Origin: Aphelidium insulamus
Taxonomy: Eukaryota; Aphelidiomycota; Aphelidea; Aphelidiaceae
NCBI GenBank assembly: GCA_036784855.1
Contig: JAZDSV010000009.1
Coordinates: 1 to 64,000 of the forward strand
Length of the DNA stretch: 64,000 nt
Reading direction: 5' to 3'
The notes beneath the pieces were generated by a model. That model was not told where the DNA came from and did not search any database. It saw only the letters and a program-made list of their open reading frames with translations. Position numbers and translations under genes: made by a program. Below, piece after piece: positions 29,609-39,408 of this stretch; the stretch's first letter is position 1; every line of letters starts with the position of its first letter.

Positions 29609-31555
29609 TTAAACAGTGTGGCGCGACGCTTTTTGCGCCCGCCACACTTCCATCAGTGCCATAATGCCGCTGGCCATCAGGAGAAGTGTCCATGCAAATG
29701 CTATGCCGAGTGCCATCAGCTGGCTCTCTGTAGCCTGGGCAACCCTGCGCCGCATCTGGCTCGTGTTAGGTTGGTTTGTAGACGCGCTGATTAATGTCTC
29801 TGTCTCACTCGTCGTGGACAGTGTGGTCGCCACGTCGGCGGCCGGGGTCGGCAAACCGGCGGGTGGTCCTTGTATATTTCCGCCTCCTTGTGCCACGGGC
29901 GGCGGGGGTGCGGCCACTGCGACCGTTGAGAGTGAACCTTCTGTTGTCGACACAGTTTGACTGGACGGCTCGACATACGGGGCAAAAGCGAAATCCATGC
30001 GCCACACATCGCTGTAATATGATTGCGGCGAGAACCCAGTATGAAGTAGTAGTGATGCATTCGGTCCCAGCGACGTGAGCGTATGGCCAAAACGGCCGGG
30101 CGGGTACGCTGACTGTGACATCACGGTCTTGGTGCCGTAGAGCGGCCCACGCTTATCCGCCAGCGCCCACATCAGCGAAACCGTGTCAAACAACCACACT
30201 GCCGACGAGTACATATCGCTGGTGGCGGCATTGTTCTGCCCGCCAAATAGCGCGATGTATTGTGTCCCGTAAAGCTTGGTTAATGTGGCAGACTCCCTCG
30301 CATATGGCAAGTAGGTCTGATTAAAGTCGCCCATAGGGCCGCTCTGTGGCTGTGCGTTGGGATCTGTAGTCAGCAGCGTCCACTTGTTGAGTGTCAAGTT
30401 GAAGGCCCACAGTTCATTCAATAGTGCTGATGAAGGATCAGTTAGTAGCCACAACGATACCGCGTCCCATACCACCAGTATAGGTCTTGCCACCAAACAT
30501 GTATACCAGTCCAGACACTTCATCTGCGGCCATTGTGTGTGAATATCTTCCTCCTGGATACTGTGCCCCATCCACGGTGACACTAAGCACTCCTTGATAA
30601 TCAAGCGAGCCACCTATCCAGGCCCACTTCTGTGTCTGGACGTTATATGTCCACGCATCATTCAATGGTCCTTAAAATGATGTTCAGAGGCACAAATCAT
30701 AAAAAAATCACACCCATACCAGTGTCGCCTGTGCTAGTGTTGCCATACCCGCCAAACACAATCAATTTGTACGTGGTTAGTGGGTGGCTGATCATCTTGG
30801 CTTGTCGGCGGGGGGTTGGTGAGATAGCAGGATATTCCACGCCCAGCTGAGGCACGTTGGTCAGTCCAAATCCTCCCATCCAGGCCCACATATTCGTTGC
30901 CAAGCTGTACCGCCAGAGATCATCTTGCAAGTTGGAGTCTACATATTTGAACACGTTCCATATGTGGACAATGTACACAACACACAGAGACACACCAAGT
31001 AAACTCCCGCCGAACAAGTAAAAATTGTTGTCGGCCAAGTTGAACTGGCACGTGGCACGGTTCAGCAACCCAGGCAGCACATCAGAGCCTTCGGTGCGCA
31101 GCGGGCCACGCTTGACCACCTTGCCATGATTAATAAGCATGGTCCATTCATATGTGATTGAATTGTAGCTCCACAGATCCGACAGCAGTGTTAGCTGCCC
31201 TGACCTCCATCAGCACACTTGATTATGATACAGCTGCTACAAAGTACGTACGGGTGTTTGTGTAGCCGTAGCCACCGTACACTAGTGTCACGTGTGTCGG
31301 ATCGTTCGGGGCGGTGGCTGTGCACGCCATTGTCCGGCCAGATGGGTAATACAGCGTGGATGGCGCGAACGTTCCTATCACCGGGTTCAGTGTGTTGGGC
31401 GTGTCACTGCCCGACACCCAGGTGTAGTTGGCCGACACTGCCAGACGGTAGCCATGCACACCCGGTACACATAGGAAGGAACTGGAGCACAGTAGTAGTA
31501 TCGCCAACAGTGGACACACGCGTCTCACTGTTACGCAGATAGTCGTCATCATCAT
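29609..31555 (-). CDS. Kelch-repeat type I membrane protein, array copy C
   Basis: Exons 31555-31252, 31199-30996, 30938-30720, 30670-30461 and 30426-29609 give an unbroken frame of 584 residues. A signal peptide (LLAILLLCSSSFLCVPGVHG) is followed by about six kelch blades with the usual GG..W pattern (VYGGYGY, YLFGGSLLG, AWMGGFG, IVFGGYGN, YMFGGKTY, ALFGGQNN). A Pro/Ser/Thr stalk (about 480-535), a juxtamembrane RRRVAQATESQLMAL and one membrane segment with a short tail complete it. The topology predicts an extracellular or lumenal propeller. Intron 4 (30427-30460) is only 34 bp, the shortest in the window. Kelch propellers bind partners or glycans; the ligand is unknown. Confidence 0.85.
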
Positions 31556-31757
31556 GTGGTGTGTGATAACAGTGTTGTTAAATACGTTCTCACCAATTAC
31601 CGAGTGACGGTGTGCCTAATTATAGCACCTCTGATATAGGGAAGTGTCTATATAATGAAGGACTGCACATGGTTCAAACGTGGTTCTTGCGGCAATATGT
31701 AACCTACTACCTACTTTTTTACCACATATCTATCTATCAATATCTATGAATAACGAG

Positions 31758-33718
31758 CTAATCGCGAAATCCCTGGACCAGTGCTACTAAACCAATGGCC
31801 AGCAGCAATAATACCAATGTGGCGGCAACAATCAGCGCCAATAGCTGACCCTCCGTTGCCTTGGCCTTTCGCTGTCCCATCTGGCTTGATGCAGACTGTT
31901 GTCCATTGTCTGCTGTTGGAGTTGGTGTTGATGGCGTATAATCGGTGAATGTGGCGGGTGTATCAGATTGAGTAGGTTGCTGATCATCTGCTGGCGGCAA
32001 ATCGACAGTCTGCGTGACCAACAACGTCGATGCGGCGGGGAGAGACCGTGTTGTCTTGAGCGTATACGATACTGTTGAAGATGACAGTGGGCTTGTGGTG
32101 GCGATGGATGGGAAAGCAATATCAAAGCGCCACATGTCGTTGAAATATCCTGTCGGATTGAATCCGGCATAGATTAAAATGGAAGATGCATTAAGCACCG
32201 CGCAACACTGCCCGAAACGAGCTGGCGGATACGTGAAATCGTTGAACACACCCTTCTGACCGTAGAATGAAGTGCGCAAACCGCCCAGTCCCCACTGGTT
32301 GGTGGAGATGTCGAACAAAAGAAGTATTGGCGTGTACTCTTCGCTAGATCCCAAAACTCCGTGCCCGCCAAAGAGCATTATGTAGCTGGTGCCAGCCAGT
32401 TTGACGAGAGTCGGGTGTTCCCTGCCGAATGGCGAAAATGATGCGTTGAAATAGCCCGGTGTTCCCGTCGGGTTAAATGGTGCCGCGGCAGTCAGCAGCG
32501 ACCATTTATTCTGGCTGTAGTCATAGGACCACAGTTCGTTGGGATAGTCTGTCAGGTTAGCGCCCGTTTATGCATGTCCATATATATATATATAATGCAC
32601 GCACCAGTTGTGCGGCGGCCACCAAACATGTACAGCAGACCACTGCTGTTGTCCGCCGTCATGGCATGTCCATAACGGGCAGCTGGATACTGTGAACCAG
32701 CGGTAAATACTGTAGGCAAATCCCGCGTGTTTAAACTGCCCGCGATCCACGTCCAGCCGTTCGTCACGGTGTTGTAGGTCCACATATCATTCAGAGACCC
32801 TAATATAGGCAGTTTTTAGCATGTACATAAACCATCGCGACAATATTGTATAGTGGACCAACCTGCATCACCGACAGTGGTTGTGCCATAGCCGCCAAAC
32901 AGTATGAAGGTGCTGGTGATTTGCGGAATGCTTACCATTGGTGTCTGTCGGCGTGGCGATGGATAAATCGAAATCGACTCGACGCCCAGTTGCGGTGGCT
33001 GTGCCGACGACCCTCCGCCCATCCACGCCCAGAGCCCAGTGCCGACATTGTAGCGCCACAAATCGTTCAGGGTGTTGGACTCTGCACATGGTCATATAGG
33101 TCTAGATACAAATGTACAAATTTAATGTGCACCACTTGCCAGCAAGACTGCCACCAAACATGTACACGCTGTTGTCGGCGGCGTTGTACTGGCAAGACGC
33201 GCGATTTAGTATCCCGGGGAACACGGTGGCCGATTCAGTGTTTACCGCGCCGCGCACAACTGTCTTGCCGTGGGTAGTGATCAGTGTCCACTGATTCGTG
33301 GCTAGACGCCACCATTATATCAGCGGAGGCGTGTGCGTGTGTATGGTACTTGCCTGGCGTGTAGCTCCACAGATCCGACAGCAGCACCAGTCGGTCTGGA
33401 CGCGTGTTATATATGTACACATGTACATAAATATAGCTGTCACTAACTTGTGACGGTGTAACCGTAGCCGCCGTACATGTACATCACGCTGCCCTTGTCG
33501 GCTGGTAGTGTGGCCATGCAGGCCATGTTGCGTCCACCCGGATACGATGTCGTTGTCGGCACGCCCATCCCGATATTGGGGTTGAGCGCGTTAACATACT
33601 GCGTGCCCGACACCCAGGTAAAGTTGGTTGATATGTTTAACTGGTACGCACAGGCCGCGTGTACGCAGACCGCACACAGCAACAGTTGCCTTTGGTTCCG
33701 TACTAAATAGTGTGTCAT
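31758..33718 (-). CDS. Kelch-repeat type I membrane protein, array copy D
   Basis: It has six exons (33718-33448, 33395-33354, 33301-33140, 33081-32863, 32799-32605, 32548-31758) and 559 residues, unbroken. A signal peptide (RQLLLCAVCVHAACAYQ) precedes kelch blades (MYGGYGY, YMFGGSLAE, AWMGGGS, ILFGGYGT, YMFGGRRTT, MLFGGHGV), a Thr/Pro-rich stalk, RKAKATEGQLLALIVA and a C-terminal membrane segment ending QGFRD. It is the most divergent of the four. It has one extra intron (33302-33353) that splits the exon corresponding to exon 2 of A, B and C; the two halves sum to the same 204 bp. That intron and the next (33082-33139) are GC-AG with donor GCAAGT. The next one is GT-AG in the other copies. 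Confidence 0.85.
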
Positions 33719-33880
33719 AGCTGAGTAGTGTATATGTATGCAATACTCGAAACAAAAAATGATACACTATACGTAAAGGTTGACTACAAGGAACGGAAAC
33801 GGAAAATAGACTGTCGGGGTTCTAGAGAGCTTGTACTATAATAATATAATCTGCCACACTGCCCTTGCGCACAAATCAAA

Positions 33881-35379
33881 TCACTTGGCCTTGATGAAGC
33901 GCCAGTAGCCGGTGCCGAAGCGTCCGCCACTGCCACGACGCCCGCCGGATGATGATGACGCGGTGGCCTCCAGCAGGTTGTCGCCACCATCCTCCGCCCA
34001 CTCAAAGTACTGCGCCTTCCACACGTCGCCCTGTTTCTCGCGCTCTTTACGCGTCTGCCGCTGGTAGTCCTCGATCTCGGACTTGCACTTGGACGCCTGG
34101 CCAAAGTTGCCCGCCTTGATGGCGTCCGTGCACTGTTGCCACACGCGTCGTGACTCCAGCTCGGTCTGTTCGGAGAGTGGGGCGACGGTGAGCGCCGGTT
34201 TCTCCTGGGCCGCCACGTCAAACAGTGGCTGCGGCACCTGGGCCAGCAGTTGTTGCGATGCGGTGGCCTCGCTGCCGGCACACGGCTGCCACGCCATCGC
34301 CGTGGTCCAGCGACCGCTCATGGTGTACAGGGGTTTGTCGGGTGTCCGCACGTGGAATATCCGCCCGTTAATGTGGTGATAGTCGCCGCTGAACCACGGC
34401 TTGGGCAGGTACTGGATGGAGCACTGCATGCCCGTCGTGGACACGATGCGCGTCGACCCCGACAGTTCCAGAAACATTTGCCCGGTGAGCAGGCCGCGGA
34501 TAATCAAGTCTGGATAGGTGATGTGGTACTCTTCCTCCTCGCCGTCCGCGCCCTTTATCACAAGCTTGGCCCGCCCCGTCTATTGATAAGAGTAAGAGAA
34601 GTTTATAGGCAGACACTATTAATAACACCAACCTGCTCCACTTTAATATTCATGCCAGATAGTTTGGACTTTTGGCCGCAGTGACCAGTGACTTGGACAC
34701 CGGCCTTGTCGCAGCTGAAATGGAACGCGGTGACGGGCGGGTGGTGCGACACTGTATCATATGAATATATACTAGTCATGTACACATACAATATACTAAC
34801 CTTGCTCCACAACCATTTCCACACTGCCCCAACCACCCGGCTGAGTGGCGGTGTCCAGCCAGCGGCACTTGAACTGCTCGCCAAGAATGGGGTTGTACGG
34901 CTTCTTCTCGGCCCCGTTGGCACAGCGCTCATGATAGCTGCCGTACAGCGTGGAGACAAACCAGCGTGCCACAGCCAGCATCCTCTCTGCCGGGTCCTTG
35001 GTGGGCGCGGCCGTGGCGGCAAACAGGTGCGGGTAGTCACACCAGTGTGTGCTGTACTCGGTAAGCGATATTCCATTCAATAGGAATGACGGGGCCGTCA
35101 GCTGGCTACACCGATGGGATGATGGTCAGAGTCGGTGTGTGTGTGTGTGTGTGAGTGTAGATGATGATATGCAGACGTAGGTGTATGCAGACAGGTGTAT
35201 AAGTAGTATGTAGTGGGAGCGCACCTCAGGTCGCCGGTGAAGGAGGCAATGGACTTTAGGAAGGCGACAAACGCGGACTTGTGCTGCTGTGGCACGCCAG
35301 CCCCAGCCTCTGCACCATCTGCCGACTTTTCATCCGGCACCACGGCGACCTCATCAACTGCGGGTGACTCGACGGGCAT
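33881..35379 (-). CDS. Oxysterol-binding protein-related protein (Osh4-type)
   Basis: Lipid-transfer proteins of this family exchange sterol and PI4P between membranes. Exons 35379-35225, 35105-34801, 34751-34633 and 34579-33881 give 425 residues, the size of short Osh4-like members without PH or ankyrin domains. The family signature EQVSHHPP spans the exon 2/3 junction, which confirms the splice. Other core motifs are SLTEYSTHW, RMLAVARWFVSTLYGSY, KKPYNPILGEQF and TGRAKLVIKG. The C-terminal part has the KCKSEIEDYQR, RKEREKQGDVWKAQYFEW block that closes the fold. Intron 1 (119 bp) contains a (GT)n run. The start is the only ATG ahead of the conserved core. Confidence 0.93.
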
Positions 35380-36292
35380 TCCTTAATGGCTGTGTTGTGT
35401 GTGCTTGAGTGTGTGCCTGTGTCTGGTGATTGTGATTGATTGTGCCTCGGTGATTGTGTGCCTCTGTGATTGTGTGGCCTGGATGAATTGTGTGTGCTTG
35501 CCGTTGAACAGTCCAACAACAAGCACACAAAATTGTATTGCCTACAGTTAATCCGTTGCCTCCATACTAATTGTATACGTACAGCAAGCACGTTATTGCT
35601 ATCTACAAACAAGTGAATGAATATGGTGGGCGACAATATACAGATACTCACTCTAACTGCTCTGATGAATGTTTGTGTATATGTCAGCTACATACACACA
35701 TATGAAGAGAGTCTACATACACATATACACATATGTCTACATATATAGACAGTCCATGTATATATATATATATATATACACTTGAATTTGCTACTGTTAA
35801 TCGAATACTGTAATCCGTGCAATACATGGAACAGCTTGCATTGTAACAATGTACTGTGATCTGGTGTATTGTTATTTGCCAGCTTCATAAGTTCCTCTCA
35901 TAGACTGCTCAAAGTGATATTGATGGCAATGCATTGGACACCCTGCAAGTTGTGCAGTACACAATAATTCACGCAGTTAACTTGTATGTAACGCGACCAG
36001 TGAGTCAGCGCCAGCAGCTGGACGGACTCCCATCAACCAATCCACTGACTCCATTAGTTAATGTACATACTAAGCCCCGCACGAGGTTTTGTGCGTGTTT
36101 GTGAGCATTGTCGGCTCACGGCATCCCATCTCCGTGGCAACCGCCCGAGGTGTGCAGAAGGTTCCTCATACACCACCTGCCTCAACCCACAATCCCTGTT
36201 GAGGCGCGCACAGACACGCACTCACACTCACACTCACACTCACACCCGCCAAAGTGTCGAGTGTCTGTGTAGGCGCCGGGAGACGGCCGGGA
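35380..36292. other. Divergent intergenic region with simple repeats
   Basis: This is the longest gene-free stretch in the window. It holds a TA run (about 35757-35776), an ACATATG-rich segment, and a CACACT array (about 36217-36244) just before the glycosyltransferase start. A GTGATTGTGTG-like repeat lies near 35420-35480. I see no ORF with motifs and no RNA gene. It should contain promoters for both flanking genes. Confidence 0.4.
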
Positions 36293-37831
36293 ATGCGACG
36301 ACGCGCCAGTTGGCTGACACGGCTGCTGATTGCCGTGACACTGGTGCTAATTGTGGCCACTGTGGGCAACTGGTTCGCCACCAGGCCGACATCGCGCACA
36401 CTGTCACAGCTGTGGCCGGGCAGATCACGGTCGTCCGTGGCGCATAACAGTGACGGCGACAGTGGCGGTTATGGTGATGGCGGCGGTGGTGGTGACGACA
36501 ACAGCGATGATGAGGCGGCACTGGAGGCGGTGGAGACAGTGTCGGCGCGGTACCGCGAGGATATCGTGCGCGCCGTCCGCGTCTCCTCCATCAACGACCG
36601 CTGCACCGCCGACATCGTGGACCCGCGGTACGAGTATCTGCGCGCGGACGTGGCACGGCGCCACAACAAGAACAGCGCCCCGTACTACTTCTTCGCACTC
36701 AACTTGCACAACGCCCAGCTGGTGGTGCCGGACCTGACGCTGCAGCTGCTACGCGTCTTCCAGCACCTGGGCACTGACAACGTGTACGTGGCCGTGTTTG
36801 AGAACGGGTCCAACGACCGCACAAAGTCCGATCTGACACTAATGGACATTATCCTCTCCACCATGAACATTCACCACGACATCATTGTGGACGTGTCGCC
36901 GCGCGATGAACAGGTGCACCGCATAGAGTACCTGGCCGGTGTGCGCAACCGCGTGCTGGACCTGATACTGGACCAGGTGCGCGAGGATGCCAGGCTGGGA
37001 GAGCGGCTGCACCGTGTGGTGTTCCTCAACGATATATTCATATGCGCGGACGAGATACTGGAACTGGTGCATCAGTCCGTATTCCATCAGGCCGACATGG
37101 CGTGCGCACTGGACTATGACCAGATCGGCGACCAGCTGGGATTCTATGACACTTGGGTGGCGCGCGATGTTGACGGCATGTTTTTCGGCAAGCTGTACGT
37201 AGTGTGTATATGTGTAATATGCTATGCCACTGTATAATGCTTGCTTCACTGTCTTTTATTACTTGAACTGTTCAACTGCCATGTACTGACATAATGCAGA
37301 CCCTGGAATGGGTTTGTGCAGCACGAGGCATCGCGCAACAGACTGGCGCGCAATCAGACATTCCAGGCATTCTGCTGCTGGAATGGGGCCACCGTGCTCA
37401 ACCCCGCCGCATTTCTGCCGCCGCACAACATCCGTTTCCGGCGCGAAGTGTCCACCATGCGATCCACGGAGCAGGAGACACTGTACGCCACCTGCTCCGG
37501 CTCCGAGATCAGTCTGCTGTGTCTGGACCTGGCCAAGCACGGGTTCAGCCGGCGCATCATTGTGCCCACGGTCAAGGTGGCGTACACGTGGCAAGACTAT
37601 GCGCGCCTGAGACCGGCCGGGGTCACTCCCCAGCCACACACGGACAGTGAGATCAAGTTCCAGGGAGAGCCGGAGCGGTCGTTGTGCTTCCCGCTGGACG
37701 GGCCGGGGCGGCATCCCGGCGGTCAGGTGGCGTGGGAAGTGTTGGACCTGCGCCACATTGACGTGCCACTGAACGGATCATTTGCCGTGCAGCCATCAGG
37801 CGACGCGAAGCGCCCCAACAGAGGCAATTAG
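36293..37831 (+). CDS. GT69-type glycosyltransferase (CMT1 / CAP59 family)
   Basis: Related enzymes add alpha-1,3-mannose in the Golgi for capsule or cell-wall polymers. Exons 36293-37203 and 37300-37831 give 480 residues. It is a type II membrane protein: a basic cytosolic start (MRRRASWLTR), a single anchor (LLIAVTLVLIVATVGNW), an acidic Gly/Ser linker, then the catalytic domain. Family blocks are PYYFFALNLHNAQLV, YVAVFENGSNDRT, HRVVFLNDIFICADEILEL, MACALDYD, FYDTWVARDVDG and FQAFCCWNGATVLNP. The LNDI...DEILEL block is the putative donor-binding region. The donor of the 96-bp intron is the least certain: GT at 37204 keeps frame and gives KLYVVPWNGF across the junction. Confidence 0.85.
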
Positions 37832-38076
37832 ATTAATATTAAGTCTACATATTTATATTTTATTAGCCATGTGCAAGTTCGCTTCATTGCCACTGAAGTG
37901 GATGACCTCACCTGTCAAGGTGCATGCTTCAAGATATTACTTGTATATGTACTTATTTTATAGGTGCAAGCTTGCAATGTGCATGCTTCAAGATATTACT
38001 TGTATATGTACTTACTTAATACTATTTAACAACTAAATATAAAAATCGATAATGTATTGAAAAAGCCTGTCAGACA

Positions 38077-39246
38077 TCAGCGACGCTTGTGCAAACCATC
38101 ATCGGTGGTCGGCTGTGCTGCGACAGCAGTTATGCCGGCACTCTCGGCATCCCGTCCCGCCGTTTGTTCATGCCGTACCCAATGGCGCGTCAGTTCCTCG
38201 TCTTGCATAATAGCCGCGTGATGCAGCTGCAGAAAGCGCAACTTGTCCTCCACCTGCTTGGCCAGGAAGCGCGAGATGTAGAACAGCCGCTCGGCATCAG
38301 TGACTGCCGGCTGTTTGGGTCGGAGTAGGCGCGCCACCAGCAGCATCAACATGCTCATACACCATGCCGCGCGCACGACATAGTGGCCGACGTACATGTG
38401 CACCGGCAAGTACTTTACGCCCACCAGTTCGGGCAGATAGGCGGTGGGAATGGCCATCAGCGACACCGACATCAGCATCAGCGCTGCCAGAGCGTACGCC
38501 AAATGGAACCGTGCAGCAAGCTTATCCGGGACCAGCACACACACCACACCAACAACAAACAGCATGCCGACATACTGCAGCAGAATTGGCGCCGCCGCGT
38601 ACGTGAAGAAATCGTGCTCTTGCCGGCACCAGTCACACTGCCGGAACGCATCCTCCCCAAACATCAGATACACTTGCCGGTTGCCGCCGACCTTGAGCGC
38701 CTCGTACAGCACCGTGTGCCAGTCATGCTCGGACCACTGCTCGGCCGCCGGGTCCGGCATACCGCCCACAGGCATGGCGCCCGACGCCGCATACACCGCC
38801 GCCTGCCGTGCAAACAACACATGACCACTATCGGCGCTCTGGGTGTCGTAGTCGTCGTGCGGCGTGAGACGGCGCTGTTCGGCGTAGCGCCGGAATGCAT
38901 TGCGCACCTGGTAGCTGGGCGCATCGTACTCGGCAATGCCGATATCGCGCAGAAAATTCGGTGGAGCCGCGGCGACCAGAGCGTACGCGTGCCACGCCGC
39001 CAGCACCACCAGTGCGCACTGAATGAGCGTCGGGTACCACTTGCGCCACACCGAAGCCTTCAGTGTCTGGGAGGCCTTGGCTGCATCGGCTTGTTTGTAT
39101 GCGGTGATGGCGCCATCCGAAAAGCGTGATGGCACTCCAGAGCCATGAGGAGGTTTGCGACGGGACGAAAAGTACGCGCTGCCACGTCGAATGAGCCACG
39201 GCAGCCCGAATATCAGCGCCAAGTTGACCACGATTTCTGTGCTCAT
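38077..39246 (-). CDS. Multi-pass membrane protein with a CxxC loop
   Basis: An intronless frame of 389 residues. About five hydrophobic segments are visible: 4-20, 70-92, then after a 120-residue loop three more at roughly 214-242, 248-268 and 285-305. The loop ends YLMFGEDAFRQCDWCRQEHD just before the third segment; the two cysteines could bind metal or form a disulfide. The C-terminus is soluble, basic then acidic (KDKLRF-like helix, EELTRHWVRHE). I do not recognise the family. The ATG at 39246 begins MSTEIVVNLALIFG; frames extending upstream run into a low-complexity T/A stretch and are unlikely to be translated. Confidence 0.75.
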   Translation of the reverse strand: MSTEIVVNLALIFGLPWLIRRGSAYFSSRRKPPHGSGVPSRFSDGAITAYKQADAAKASQTLKASVWRKWYPTLIQCALVVLAAWHAYALVAAAPPNFLRDIGIAEYDAPSYQVRNAFRRYAEQRRLTPHDDYDTQSADSGHVLFARQAAVYAASGAMPVGGMPDPAAEQWSEHDWHTVLYEALKVGGNRQVYLMFGEDAFRQCDWCRQEHDFFTYAAAPILLQYVGMLFVVGVVCVLVPDKLAARFHLAYALAALMLMSVSLMAIPTAYLPELVGVKYLPVHMYVGHYVVRAAWCMSMLMLLVARLLRPKQPAVTDAERLFYISRFLAKQVEDKLRFLQLHHAAIMQDEELTRHWVRHEQTAGRDAESAGITAVAAQPTTDDGLHKRR

Positions 39247-39408
39247 TGTTGCCAAAAAAGAAAAATGGAAGCTGCGGAAAGAAGAAGGTGTGGAAAGAAA
39301 AAAGAAAAAACTGATGGAAAGAAGAAAAACCCGCTCGCTTGATGTAAAACAGCGATGGCGATCGTATCGCACCAATCACATTGCAGTTGGCCTTATCAAT
39401 GGCAGAAT

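Noticed and set aside
36217-36246. Short CACACT and (GT)n arrays as CRISPR-like repeats
   Set aside because: They are simple microsatellites without unique spacers in a eukaryotic genome.
38383-39129. A 248-codon plus-strand frame opposite the multi-pass membrane protein
   Set aside because: It is a shadow of the real gene; no hydrophobic or catalytic pattern, His/Gln-rich as expected from an antisense frame.
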